A stretch of 34,018 nt of DNA from Alphaproteobacteria bacterium (GCA_022825195.1 JAJDYL010000135.1:1-34018); one strand, 5' to 3'. Shown: positions 14,721 to 23,129, counted from the first letter of the stretch. The notes: generated by a model not told the origin, from the sequence alone. Numbers and translations are program-made.

Positions 14721-16772
14721 ATGAGCGGGACGGAATACCGGATCGGCATCGACATAGGCGGCACCTTTACGGACCTTGTCGCCGTGGACCGTCAGGGCGA
14801 AACCCGCATCGCCAAGGCGCCCTCGACGCCGGCGGACCAGTCCGTCGGCGTGCTGGACGGGCTCGGGCGCCTCGCCGGGGGGATGGGGCTCGATGTGCCG
14901 ACCCTGCTCGGGCGGACCGAGCGGATCGTGCACGGCACCACGGTCGCGACCAACGCCATTCTGGAGCGCAAGGGCGCCACGGTCGGGCTGCTGACGACCG
15001 GGGGCCACCGCGACGTGCTGGAGATGCGCGAGGGCCTGAAGCCGGACCGCTACAACCTCCGCCTTGCGCCGCCGGACCCGCTGGTGCCGCGCCGCCGGAG
15101 GCTCGGCGTGACGGAACGGCTGCGCGCCGACGGCGCGGTCGAGACGCCGCTCGATCCGGCCTCCCTCGACGAGGCGGTGGAGACGATGCGCGGGCAGGGC
15201 GTCGACTCGGTCGCCATCTGTTTCCTGCACGCCTGGCAGGACGATGCGCATGAGCGCGCGGCCGCCGATGCGGTGCGGCAGGCCATGCCGGAGGCCTACC
15301 TGTCGCTGTCTTCCGACGTGTTCCCGCAGATCAAGGAATTCGAGCGCGTCTCGACCACGGTGGTCAACGCCTATGTCGGCCCTGCGCTCTCGGGCTATCT
15401 CGGCCGCCTCGCCGCCCGGCTGGCGGAGAACGGCTATGCCGGCCCGCTGCTCATCATCCTGAGCCATGGCGGTGTCGCGCCGCTGGAAGAGGCCGTCCGG
15501 CTTGCGGCGGGAACGGTGCTGTCGGGGCCGGCCGGCGGCGTTGCGGGGGCGCGCTACTCGGCCCGGCTGCTCGGCATGGGCGACCTCATCCCGTTCGACA
15601 TGGGCGGCACGAGCACCGACATCTCGCTTGTCTCCGGGGGCGAGGCGGCGCTGTCGTCGGACCGGGGCATTGCCGGGGAGCGGATTGCGCTCTCCTCGCT
15701 CGACATCGCCAGCATCGGGGCCGGCGGCGGCTCCATCGCCCATGTGGACGCCGGCGGCGTGCTGCATGTCGGCCCGCAGAGCGCCGGCGCCGACCCCGGC
15801 CCGGCCTGCTACGGGCGCGGCGGCGCGGCGCCGACCGTGACCGATGCCAGCCTGGTGCTCGGCATCCTCGACCCCGCAAACTTCCTGGGAGGCCGCGAGC
15901 GGCTCGACACGGGGGCGGCGGAAGCGGCGCTCGATGCGCTCGCGACCGAACTCCGGGTGGAGCGCATGGCGGCGGCCGAGGGCGTCCACCGCGTGGTGCA
16001 CACCAACATGGCGGAGGGCATCCGCCTGGTCTCCGTGCGGCGCGGCGTGGACCCGCGGCGCTTCGCATTGCTCGCCTTCGGCGGCGCCGCCGGCATCCAC
16101 ATCACCGATGTCGCCCGCCAGCTCGATATTTCGCGGGTGGTGGTGCCGCGGGTCGCCTCCGTGCTTTCCGCCTGGGGGATGCTGGCGACGGACCTGCGCT
16201 TCGAGGCCTCCCGCACCCATATCGGCGATGCGGCGGCGCTGGACGAAGCGGCCGTGCGCACCGTCTATGACGAGCTGGAGGCCGCCGCGCGGGACCGCCT
16301 CGCCGCCTGCCATTCCGGCGAGGTCGCGGTGCAGCGGGCCGCCGACATGCGCTACGGAGAGCAGATCTTCGAGGTGGATGTCGGGCTCGACGGCCTCGAC
16401 TGGCAGGCCGACGACCTGCTCGAGCGCATTGCCGAGCGCTTCCACGACCGCCATGAGGCGCTGTTCACCTATGCGCTGCGAGAGGACGACGTGGTGCTCG
16501 TGAATGCCCGCGCCGCGGCGATCGGGCGCCTGCCGGGCCTGCCGGAAGAGCGCGTGCCCGATGCCGGCTCGGACGCCGCGCCCCGCGCGCATCGCCGGGT
16601 GCATATGGGCGGCTGGCTGGACGCGCCGATCTACGATTTCGCCGCCCTGAGGCCGGGCCAGGCGCTCGAAGGCCCCGCAATCGTGGAGAGCGACACCACC
16701 ACCGTCGTCCTCCGCCCCGGAGACCGCGCGACCGTCACCCCGCTGGGCTGGCTGGACATCGCCGTCGGATAG
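14721..16772 (+). CDS. Hydantoinase/oxoprolinase family subunit A (HyuA-like)
   Basis: ATP-dependent amidohydrolase subunit of the N-methylhydantoinase A / 5-oxoprolinase / acetone-carboxylase-beta family, 683 aa as usual. The actin/ASKHA ATPase fold is visible: phosphate-1 GIDIGGTFTD (9-18), VHGTTVATNAI, phosphate-2 PFDMGGTSTDISLV, adenosine motif region AFGGAAGIHI. ATG 14721 follows a GGGAGGGGCGGGGC ribosome-site region; an upstream in-frame start at 14679 lacks the family alignment. A TACAGT hexamer at 14675-14680 may be its -10. These enzymes normally work with a B subunit encoded next door; no hyuB follows here, since hicAB lies just downstream on the other strand. Substrate unknown. Confidence 0.85.
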   Translation: MSGTEYRIGIDIGGTFTDLVAVDRQGETRIAKAPSTPADQSVGVLDGLGRLAGGMGLDVPTLLGRTERIVHGTTVATNAILERKGATVGLLTTGGHRDVLEMREGLKPDRYNLRLAPPDPLVPRRRRLGVTERLRADGAVETPLDPASLDEAVETMRGQGVDSVAICFLHAWQDDAHERAAADAVRQAMPEAYLSLSSDVFPQIKEFERVSTTVVNAYVGPALSGYLGRLAARLAENGYAGPLLIILSHGGVAPLEEAVRLAAGTVLSGPAGGVAGARYSARLLGMGDLIPFDMGGTSTDISLVSGGEAALSSDRGIAGERIALSSLDIASIGAGGGSIAHVDAGGVLHVGPQSAGADPGPACYGRGGAAPTVTDASLVLGILDPANFLGGRERLDTGAAEAALDALATELRVERMAAAEGVHRVVHTNMAEGIRLVSVRRGVDPRRFALLAFGGAAGIHITDVARQLDISRVVVPRVASVLSAWGMLATDLRFEASRTHIGDAAALDEAAVRTVYDELEAAARDRLAACHSGEVAVQRAADMRYGEQIFEVDVGLDGLDWQADDLLERIAERFHDRHEALFTYALREDDVVLVNARAAAIGRLPGLPEERVPDAGSDAAPRAHRRVHMGGWLDAPIYDFAALRPGQALEGPAIVESDTTTVVLRPGDRATVTPLGWLDIAVG

Positions 16773-16786
16773 GGCGGAGGCGGGGC

Positions 16787-16809
16787 GCCGGCTATCCGGC
16801 CGGGTTTTG
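16787..16809 (+). terminator. Weak terminator after the hyuA-like gene
   Basis: GCCGG-CTAT-CCGGC hairpin (16787-16800, 5-bp stem), then CGGG and TTTT, 14 nt after the stop codon. It overlaps the stop codon of the converging hicB. Short stem and short T-run, so low confidence. Confidence 0.35.
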
Positions 16810-17184
16810 TATTTCCCTGGCAGCCGCCTTCGCCACGAACGCGGAACGGCTCATGCCGCGCATCCTGGCGGCTTCGTCCAGCGTGTCCAGAAGGCCCTTG
16901 TCGAGGCTGAGATTGACACGCACCGTCCGACGGCGCCCCGGAACGTGCGGAACCAGCATCAGGAACGCTCCGGCGGCAATATCCTCGGCGACTTCCTCGC
17001 GAACCGCCTCAAGCCCGCGCGCCTCGCCCTCTTCGCCATCCTCGAAATACAATGTCAGCGCCTCAATGGCGTTGGGCAGGATGTCCTCGAAGCGGTCGGC
17101 CGCCGAAAAGCAACCGGGCGCTTCGGGGAAACGGATGCCGAAAGCACTGTCCGGGTCCTTGTCGATGACGGCCACATAGTGCAT
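16792..17184 (-). CDS. hicB: HicB-family antitoxin
   Basis: Antitoxin of a type II toxin-antitoxin pair, 130 aa. The N-terminal partial RNase-H-like HicB fold is seen in HYVAVIDKDPDSAFGIRFPEAPGCFSAADRFEDI split around residues 2-36, followed by NAIEALTLYFEDG. The C-terminal half is a ribbon-helix-helix DNA-binding domain (RTVRVNLSLDKGLLDTLDEA, then MSRSAFVAKAA) rather than the Cro-type HTH seen in other HicBs. ATG 17184 has GAGGAG 9 nt upstream, overlapping the hicA stop. HicB neutralises HicA and usually represses the operon promoter. Confidence 0.85.
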   Translation of the reverse strand: MHYVAVIDKDPDSAFGIRFPEAPGCFSAADRFEDILPNAIEALTLYFEDGEEGEARGLEAVREEVAEDIAAGAFLMLVPHVPGRRRTVRVNLSLDKGLLDTLDEAARMRGMSRSAFVAKAAAREIQNPAG

Positions 17185-17197
17185 CGGCAGTTTCTCC

Positions 17198-17398
17198 TCA
17201 GATCCATCCGGCCTGCCTGGCGATGGCGCGAGCGGTGCCAAGCGGCAGGTCCTTTTTCGGATGCGGCACCACGATAGTAACCCTGCCTTTGCGAAACTTG
17301 TGGTGCGACCCTCTGACTTTCACCAGCCGGAAGCCGTCTGCGGTGAGCCGTCGAACGATGGCTCGGCTGTTGCGTTCAATACACAAAAATATACACAC
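17198..17398 (-). CDS. hicA: HicA-family mRNA interferase toxin
   Basis: Small double-stranded-RNA-binding-fold RNase of the HicA family, acting on translated mRNAs. The core is complete: NSRAIVRRLTADGFRLVKV, then GSHHKFRKG with the catalytic His, then VPHPKKDLPLGTARAIARQAG. The start is unclear: the frame opens at GTG 17398, but a good promoter (TTGAAA, 17 nt, TATATT at 17388-17393) would start transcription near 17380, after both the GTG and a TTG at 17386. The first codon on that mRNA is ATT (17378-17380), which is where the family N-terminus is expected. No downstream ATG, GTG or TTG would keep the first strand and helix. Toxin gene precedes hicB, the usual order. Confidence 0.8.
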   Translation of the reverse strand: MCIFLCIERNSRAIVRRLTADGFRLVKVRGSHHKFRKGRVTIVVPHPKKDLPLGTARAIARQAGWI

Positions 17399-17416
17399 TC
17401 ATGTGGCCCGTTTCAA
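17388..17416 (-). promoter_or_regulatory. hicAB promoter
   Basis: Minus strand TTGAAA (17411-17416), 17-nt spacer, TATATT (17388-17393). The local DNA is strongly AT-rich against a GC-rich background. Predicted start near 17380. Confidence 0.55.
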
Positions 17417-17447
17417 GCAGAACGGTTCTTGGGACTGCGTTTCCGTA

Positions 17448-19064
17448 CTAAAGCGCGTCCTCCAATATCATCGCCGCGGCCTTCTCGCCGATCATGATGG
17501 CGGGCGCGTTGGTGTTGCCGGCGACGATGGCGGGCATGACCGACGTATCGGCGACCCGCAGGCCGGCGATCCCGTGGACGCGCAGCCTGGCGTCGGTCGC
17601 CGAGTCCGCCTCCGGCCCCATGCGGCAGGTGCCTGCCGGGTGGTAGTTGGCGACCGCGCGCGCCCGCACGTCGGCCAGCAGGTCCTCGTCGCTGTCGCAG
17701 GCCGGGCCCGGCAGCACCTCCTCCGCGACAAAGGGCGCGAGCGCCGGCTGGGCGGCGATCTTCCGGCACATGCGCATGCCGTGGAGAATCGCCTGCCGGT
17801 CGTATTCGCTGCGCAGGAACTCGTAGCGGATCGCCGGGGCCGCCAGCGGGTCCGGGCTCTTGAGCCGCACCGACCCGTCGCAGTCCGGCCGCAGATGCAC
17901 GGGGCTCATTGTGAAGGCGGAGAAGGGATGCGGTTCGACGCCGTCCGGCGTTCGCCTGGCCGAACTCCAGCTCAGCATGTTGATCTGGATATCGGGGCCT
18001 TCCAGGCGCGGATCGCTGCGGATGAAGGCGCCGGCGCAGATGCCGGTGCTGGTGAGCGGCCCGTCGCCGAAGAGCACGTAGCGTGCGCCGGCGGCCAGCC
18101 GGCGCGGCAGGCTGAGCGCCAGGTCGTTCGCGGTCACCGGCCGGGTGCAGCGGAAGCTGATATAGGTGTTGAAATGGTCGCGCAGATGGGCGCCGACGCC
18201 GGGCATGTCCCGCACCGGCTCGATGCCCATCCGGGCAAGATGCTCCGCCGGGCCGATGCCGGAGAGTTGGAGCAGGTGGGGCGAGCCGAACGCGCCGCCG
18301 GAGACGACGATCTCGCGCCGCGCCCGCGCCCGCTTCGGCCCGACCGGCGTCTGGTATTCGATGCCGGCGGCCCGCCCCTCCTCGATCAGCAGCCGGCGCG
18401 CCTGGGCGGAGGTCTCGACATGCAGGTTCGGCCGCTTTTTCGCCGGCGCCAGGTAAGCCTTCGCGGAACTCCAGCGCCGCTTGCGCGAGGCGGTGAACTG
18501 GTAGAAGCCGGTTCCCTCCTGCTCCGGCCCGTTGAAATCCGGATTGGCGGGGATGCCGGCCTCGACGGCCGCGGCCACCATGGCGCGCGGCAGCTCCCAC
18601 TCGGTCGGCACGTCCGAGACCTTGAGCGGGCCGCCGGCCCCGTGCAGCGCATCGCCGCCGCGTTCGTTGTCCTCGGCCCGGATGAAGAAGGGCAGTACCG
18701 AGTCCCAGTCCCAGCCCTCCAGCCCGCGCTGGCGCCAGCCGTCATAGTCGCGCTGCTGGCCGCGCATGTAGATCGTACCGTTGATCGAGCTGCTGCCGCC
18801 GAGCACCCGCCCGCGCGGCTGGAAGAGCCGGCGCCCGTCGAGCGCCTCGACCGGCTCGGTCTCGAACTTCCAGTTGATCCGGCTGTCGGTGAACAGCTTG
18901 GGGAAGCCGAGCGGGATGTGGATCCAGGGGTCGGTGTCGCGCGGCCCCGCCTCCAGCAGCAGCACGCTGTAGCGCCCGGATTCGGAGAGCCGCGCGGCGA
19001 CGGCGCAGCCGGCCGAGCCCGCGCCGGACACGATGAAATCGAACTCGGCATTGTCCGCCAGCAT
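17448..19064 (-). CDS. GMC-family FAD-dependent alcohol dehydrogenase/oxidoreductase
   Basis: Flavoprotein of the glucose-methanol-choline family, 538 aa, oxidising an alcohol to an aldehyde. FAD motif GAGSAG (14-19) with LLLEAG after it; GMC signature 1 region GRVLGGSSSINGTIYMRG; signature 2 GAFGSPHLLQLSGIGP; C-terminal active site NYHPAGTCRMG and GNTNAPAIMIGEKAA. Overall it looks like choline dehydrogenase/long-chain alcohol dehydrogenase homologues. It starts 23 nt after the SDR stop and is third in a leftward run sulfatase-SDR-GMC, consistent with oxidising an alcohol released by the hydrolase. True substrate unknown; choline itself is not implied. Confidence 0.87.
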   Translation of the reverse strand: MLADNAEFDFIVSGAGSAGCAVAARLSESGRYSVLLLEAGPRDTDPWIHIPLGFPKLFTDSRINWKFETEPVEALDGRRLFQPRGRVLGGSSSINGTIYMRGQQRDYDGWRQRGLEGWDWDSVLPFFIRAEDNERGGDALHGAGGPLKVSDVPTEWELPRAMVAAAVEAGIPANPDFNGPEQEGTGFYQFTASRKRRWSSAKAYLAPAKKRPNLHVETSAQARRLLIEEGRAAGIEYQTPVGPKRARARREIVVSGGAFGSPHLLQLSGIGPAEHLARMGIEPVRDMPGVGAHLRDHFNTYISFRCTRPVTANDLALSLPRRLAAGARYVLFGDGPLTSTGICAGAFIRSDPRLEGPDIQINMLSWSSARRTPDGVEPHPFSAFTMSPVHLRPDCDGSVRLKSPDPLAAPAIRYEFLRSEYDRQAILHGMRMCRKIAAQPALAPFVAEEVLPGPACDSDEDLLADVRARAVANYHPAGTCRMGPEADSATDARLRVHGIAGLRVADTSVMPAIVAGNTNAPAIMIGEKAAAMILEDAL

Positions 19065-19087
19065 TGCGCCTGCCCCCGCCGCGACGC

Positions 19088-19825
19088 CTAGACGTGCTGG
19101 CCGCCGTTTACGTGGATTTCGGCGCCGTTGATGTAGCGCGAGGCGTCGGAGCAGAGGAAATAGATCGTGTCAGCGACCTCGTCCGGCTCGCCCATGCGGC
19201 CGACCGGGATGGCGCGCACGATCTCGTCGCTGCCGGGAGAGAGCATCGGCGTGTCGATCTCGCCGGGTGCGATGGCGTTGACGCGGATGCCGTCCGGCCC
19301 GAACTCGGCCGCCATCTCGCGGGTCAGCGCCGCCAGCGCCGCCTTCGAGGTGGCGTAGGCCGGGCCGGCGAAGCGGTGCACGCGGCCTCCGGCGATCGAG
19401 GTGACATTGACCACCGAGCCGTTGCCGGCCGCCAGCTCTGCCGCCAGCCCGCGCGCGAGCATCAGCGGCGCGTAGAAATTAACCTGCATGACATGGTGCC
19501 AGGCGCTCAGGCGGGTGTCGCGCACGCCGAGCCTGCCGCCGTCGCCGCCCTTGGGCGAAACGGCCGCATTGTTCACCAGCGCATGCACGCGCCCGTCCGT
19601 CAGCCGCTTGCGCATTTCCTCTATCGTCACCGCGAGCCCCTCGGGGTCGGACAGGTCCACCTCGATATGGTCGTCGGGCCCGGCGCCCCACGGGCAGATG
19701 CCGCCCGGAAAGGACTGCCGCGAGCAGGTGATGACGCGCCAGCCGGCATCCATGAACTTGATGGCCGTGGCGTGGCCGATGCCGCGGCTGGCGCCGGTGA
19801 GGATGAGGGTTCGCGTTTCCGACAT
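19088..19825 (-). CDS. Short-chain dehydrogenase/reductase
   Basis: Classical NAD(P)-dependent SDR, 245 aa. Cofactor motif TGASRGIG (10-17), NNAA (85-88), catalytic Ser143, Tyr157 and Lys161 (YATSK), and VNAIAPGEIDTPM. It ends G-G-Q-H-V as many 3-oxoacyl-ACP-reductase-like SDRs do. ATG 19825 chosen because the Rossmann motif lies 10 residues in; the longer frame upstream overlaps the sulfatase. 38 nt after the sulfatase stop and 23 nt before the GMC start, so one transcript is likely. Probably oxidises a secondary alcohol or sugar-like product of the pathway; substrate not readable. Confidence 0.87.
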   Translation of the reverse strand: MSETRTLILTGASRGIGHATAIKFMDAGWRVITCSRQSFPGGICPWGAGPDDHIEVDLSDPEGLAVTIEEMRKRLTDGRVHALVNNAAVSPKGGDGGRLGVRDTRLSAWHHVMQVNFYAPLMLARGLAAELAAGNGSVVNVTSIAGGRVHRFAGPAYATSKAALAALTREMAAEFGPDGIRVNAIAPGEIDTPMLSPGSDEIVRAIPVGRMGEPDEVADTIYFLCSDASRYINGAEIHVNGGQHV

Positions 19826-19863
19826 GGGTCTCGGCGCAGCATAAGGGCAAGAATTACCGGGCG

Positions 19864-21426
19864 CTACCAGACTCCGATGATGAAGCCGCGCTTGCGGCTG
19901 CCGTCGGTGCGCCGCGCCACCTCTTCGTCGGAAAGCGTGGTGCGGGTCCGCCGCGCCCTGAGCCATGCGAACAGGCGCTCGTGGAGTTCGGCCCGCATGG
20001 CCGCATGGGCCGGGTCGGCGCCGAGATCGGTGCGCTCCAGCGGGTCTCCGGCAAGGTCGAACAGTTGCGGGCGGAACCCTTCCCAGAAGAGATATTTCCA
20101 GCGCTCGGTGCGGACCATGTAGCCGCGGGATTCGTCGACGCCGCGGCCGAGCGCGAGCCGGGCGGCGCGGTGCGCGTAGTCGGTTTCGGCGAACACCGCG
20201 TCGCGCGCCGGACCGTCCTCCCCGCCGCGCAGCAGGGGCAGCAGCGAGCGCCCCTCCATGCGGTGGGGCCGGACCTCGCCGCCCGCCGCCTCCACGAATG
20301 TCGGCACGAGGTCGATGGACTCCACCAGGTCGTCGACGACCGCGCCGGGCTTCCCGTCCGGGTCGTAGAGGATCAGCGGAATGCGCACGCTTTCCTCGTG
20401 GAACAGTTCCTTCTCGCCGAGCCAGTGGTCGCCCAGATAGTCGCCATGGTCGCTGGTGAACACGATCATCGTGTCTTCCATCCGGCCCTGTTCCTCCAGG
20501 AAGGCGAACAGGCGGCCCATATGGTCGTCGATCTCCTTCACCAGGCCCATATAGGCGGGGATGACGGCCCGGCGGACCTCGTCGCGGGCGAAGTTCCGGC
20601 TGTCCTCATGGGCCATGAAGGCGGCGTGGACGGGATGCGGGTCCCGGCGTTCGTCCTCGTGCCGGTTGGCGGCGATGACGGAGTTGGCGCCGTAGAGGCC
20701 GTGATAGGGCGCTGGCGCGATATAGGGCCAGTGCGGCTTGATGTAGGAGAGGTGGAGGCACCACGGCGCCTCGCCCTGCTCGCGGATGAACTCGATCGCG
20801 CGCCCGGTCATGTAGGCGGTCTCGGAGTGCTCGGCCTTCACGCGGGCGGGCAGGGGCGCATAACGCAGATACCAGCCGGAGAGCTGCTCCCCGTCCGGTC
20901 CCTCGGCGGAGTTGGCGTAGTCGTGCCAGGGGTTGGAGCTGTCGTAGCCGCGCTCCCGGAGCCAGCGGTTGTAGGCGAGGTCGGGGTCGGCGGAGATGTC
21001 GGGATGCAGGCCGTCGTCGCGCTCATAGGGCTCGAAGCCGCATTCCGAGAGCAGCACGCCGGTATTGCCCGCCGGGTCGATGCCGAGCCGCTGCATGCCC
21101 TCCCGGTCGGCGGCCATGTGCGTCTTGCCGACCAGCGCGGTGCGCAACCCGAGCGGGCGCAGCCAGTCGCCGAGCGTTAGTTCGTCCACCGCCAACGGGA
21201 CATTGTTCCAGGTGGCGCCATGGCTGAACATGTAGCGCCCCGTGTAGAAGGACATGCGCGACGCCCCGCAGATCGGCGACTGGCAATAGGCGCGCGTGAA
21301 GCGCGTTCCCTTCGCCGCCAGGCTGTCCAGATGCGGCGTCTCAAGCGCCGGATGCCCGTAGCAGGAGAGATAGTCCCAGCGAAGCTGGTCCGTCATGATG
21401 AACAGGATGTTGCGAACGCGCGCCAT
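19864..21426 (-). CDS. Sulfatase-family hydrolase (arylsulfatase / phosphonate monoester hydrolase type)
   Basis: Alkaline-phosphatase-superfamily hydrolase, about 520 aa, cleaving sulfate or phosphonate/phosphate esters. Metal ligand Asp in MTDQLR (13); formylglycine site CGASR (Cys53 to Arg57), a C-x-A-x-R variant of the common C-x-P-x-R; later GKTHM, HLSYIKPHWPY and the metal motif TSDHGDYLGDHW. Several of these segments (KPHWPYIAPAPYH, LVKEIDDHMGRLFAFL) resemble phosphonate monoester hydrolases of rhizobia. No signal peptide, so cytoplasmic. Start: ATG 21426 has GGGGAG 10 nt upstream; alternatively ATG 21456 lies 7 nt from TATACT and would give a leaderless product 10 residues longer. It would need a formylglycine-generating enzyme from elsewhere in the genome. 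First in the run with SDR and GMC genes. Confidence 0.85.
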   Translation of the reverse strand: MARVRNILFIMTDQLRWDYLSCYGHPALETPHLDSLAAKGTRFTRAYCQSPICGASRMSFYTGRYMFSHGATWNNVPLAVDELTLGDWLRPLGLRTALVGKTHMAADREGMQRLGIDPAGNTGVLLSECGFEPYERDDGLHPDISADPDLAYNRWLRERGYDSSNPWHDYANSAEGPDGEQLSGWYLRYAPLPARVKAEHSETAYMTGRAIEFIREQGEAPWCLHLSYIKPHWPYIAPAPYHGLYGANSVIAANRHEDERRDPHPVHAAFMAHEDSRNFARDEVRRAVIPAYMGLVKEIDDHMGRLFAFLEEQGRMEDTMIVFTSDHGDYLGDHWLGEKELFHEESVRIPLILYDPDGKPGAVVDDLVESIDLVPTFVEAAGGEVRPHRMEGRSLLPLLRGGEDGPARDAVFAETDYAHRAARLALGRGVDESRGYMVRTERWKYLFWEGFRPQLFDLAGDPLERTDLGADPAHAAMRAELHERLFAWLRARRTRTTLSDEEVARRTDGSRKRGFIIGVW

Positions 21427-21463
21427 TGCGGATCGGCTCCCCGGCGGTACGGACATTCCCGCG

Positions 21464-21469
21464 AGTATA
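21464..21469 (-). promoter_or_regulatory. -10 element of the sulfatase operon
   Basis: TATACT on the minus strand, 7 nt before an in-frame ATG (21454-21456) and 37 nt before the family-aligned ATG 21426. No clear -35 is visible at 16-18 nt. Confidence 0.4.
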
Positions 21470-21521
21470 GTGCGCCTCGGGCCGGCAGCGCGCATGTCTG
21501 GCCCGGCTGCGGCAGGGCGGC

Positions 21522-21527
21522 GATAAT
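21522..21527 (+). promoter_or_regulatory. -10 element of the FAD monooxygenase operon
   Basis: GATAAT ends 6 nt before ATG 21534, so transcription would begin at or next to the start codon. The GAGG between them is too close to act as a normal ribosome site. -35 weak (CTGGCC at 21498-21503, 18-nt spacer). Confidence 0.4.
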
Positions 21528-21533
21528 GAGGCC

Positions 21534-23129
21534 ATGCAGGCTGCCCTGAAGCCCGGCCGGGCGAACCCGGTCTATCCGTTCCGCGCGCCCGCCGATCTGG
21601 ACGGGCGCGAGCGGCATTACCCGGTCTGCGTTGTGGGTGCGGGGCCGGTCGGGCTTGCCGCCGCCATCGACCTGAAGCTCCGGGGCGTCGATGTGCTGCT
21701 GGTGGACGAGGACGACACGGTCAGCACCGGCTCCCGCCTCATCTGCCTCGCCAAGCGGACGCTGGAAATCCTCGCGCGCCTCGGCATCGGCCCGGAGCTC
21801 GCCGCGAAGGGGGTGGTGTGGAACCGGGGCAAGGTCTTCCACGGCGACGAACTCGTCTATGCGTTCGACCTGCTGCCGGAGGAGGGGCACCGCTGGCCCG
21901 CTTTCATCAATATCCAGCAATATTATGTCGAGGAATATCTGGTGGACCGCGCCCGGTCGCTCGGCCTCAACCTGCGCTGGAAGACGCGGCTCACAGGGAC
22001 CGAGGACCTGGGCGACGGCGCCCGCGTCCGGGTGTCGACGCCGGAGGGCGGCTATTCCTTCACCTGCGACTGGCTGCTCGCCTGCGACGGGGTGCGCTCC
22101 ACGGTGCGCGACGGTCTGGGCCTGCCGTTTCGCGGCCGGTCCTTTCCGGACCGTTTCCTGATCGCCGACGTGCGGATGAAGTCAGAGTTTCCGGCGGAAC
22201 GCCGCTTCTGGTTCGACCCGCCCTTCCATGCGGGCCGCTCGGCGCTGCTGCACAAGCAGCCGGACGATATCTGGCGCATCGACCTCCAGCTCGGACCGGA
22301 CGCTGACCCCGAGGAGGAGACGAAACTCGAAAAGGTGGTACCGCGCATCCGCGCCATGGTCGGCGACGAGACGCCGTTCGATGTCGAGTGGGTCTCGATC
22401 TACACCTTCCGCTGCCGCCGGCTGGAGCGCTTCCGGCACGGGCGGATCTTCTTTCTCGGCGACGCCGCGCACCAGGTTTCGCCCTTCGGCGCGCGGGGCG
22501 GCAATGGCGGCATCCAGGACGCCGACAACCTCGCCTGGAAGCTCGCGGACACGATAGCGGGCAGGGCGGGGCCTGCGCTGCTCGACAGCTACGAGGCGGA
22601 GCGCATTCCGGCCGCCGACGAGAACGTGCTGAACTCCGCGCGCTCGACGGACTTCATGACGCCGGTGGGCGCAGCGGCCCAGGCGCTCAGGGATGCCGCG
22701 CTTTCGCTCGCGCGCCGCCACGCCTTCGCGCGGCGCTTCGTCAACAGCGGGCGGCTCTCGACGCCGGCGCTGCTGGTCGACTCTCCGCTGTCCACCCCGG
22801 ACGAGGCCGGCTGCGCGGATTTCGGCGGACCGATGCAGCCGGGCGCGGCCGCCATGGACGCGCCGCTTGAAGACGGCTGGTGGCTGGACCGGCTGGACGG
22901 CGGCTTCGCAGTGCTCCATTTCCCCGGACGCGGCGGAAACGCGCCGGCGCATCCGGAGGGGATTGCGATGCATTGCGCCGGCTCCGACGGCCTGCTCGCG
23001 GCGCGCTATGAAGGCCGGCCCGGCACGACCTGGCTCTTCCGGCCCGATCAGCATGTCGCGGCCCGTTGGCGCCGCTTCGATGCCGCGCGCATCGGCGCCG
23101 CGGTGGACCGCGCGCGGGGCCGCCCGTGA
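21534..23129 (+). CDS. FAD-dependent aromatic monooxygenase (MhpA/PheA class)
   Basis: Class A flavoprotein hydroxylase of 531 aa, using NAD(P)H and O2. FAD motif GAGPVG (35-40); the NAD(P)H/FAD motif ACDGVRSTVRD; second FAD motif FLGDAAHQVSPFGARGGNGG (Asp310) and DADNLAWKL. The C-terminal 130 residues form the thioredoxin-like tail common in the 3-(3-hydroxyphenyl)propionate hydroxylase group. It begins about 30 residues before the FAD motif. Followed with a GTGA overlap by a DUF2783 gene, a pairing I associate with this enzyme subgroup. Likely hydroxylates a phenolic or heteroaromatic substrate; identity unknown. Divergent from the sulfatase operon with about 100 bp between. Confidence 0.88.
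   Translation: MQAALKPGRANPVYPFRAPADLDGRERHYPVCVVGAGPVGLAAAIDLKLRGVDVLLVDEDDTVSTGSRLICLAKRTLEILARLGIGPELAAKGVVWNRGKVFHGDELVYAFDLLPEEGHRWPAFINIQQYYVEEYLVDRARSLGLNLRWKTRLTGTEDLGDGARVRVSTPEGGYSFTCDWLLACDGVRSTVRDGLGLPFRGRSFPDRFLIADVRMKSEFPAERRFWFDPPFHAGRSALLHKQPDDIWRIDLQLGPDADPEEETKLEKVVPRIRAMVGDETPFDVEWVSIYTFRCRRLERFRHGRIFFLGDAAHQVSPFGARGGNGGIQDADNLAWKLADTIAGRAGPALLDSYEAERIPAADENVLNSARSTDFMTPVGAAAQALRDAALSLARRHAFARRFVNSGRLSTPALLVDSPLSTPDEAGCADFGGPMQPGAAAMDAPLEDGWWLDRLDGGFAVLHFPGRGGNAPAHPEGIAMHCAGSDGLLAARYEGRPGTTWLFRPDQHVAARWRRFDAARIGAAVDRARGRP

Noticed and set aside
14625..16604. 659-aa minus-strand frame
   Set aside because: Antisense shadow of the hyuA-like gene, which has clear ATPase motifs.
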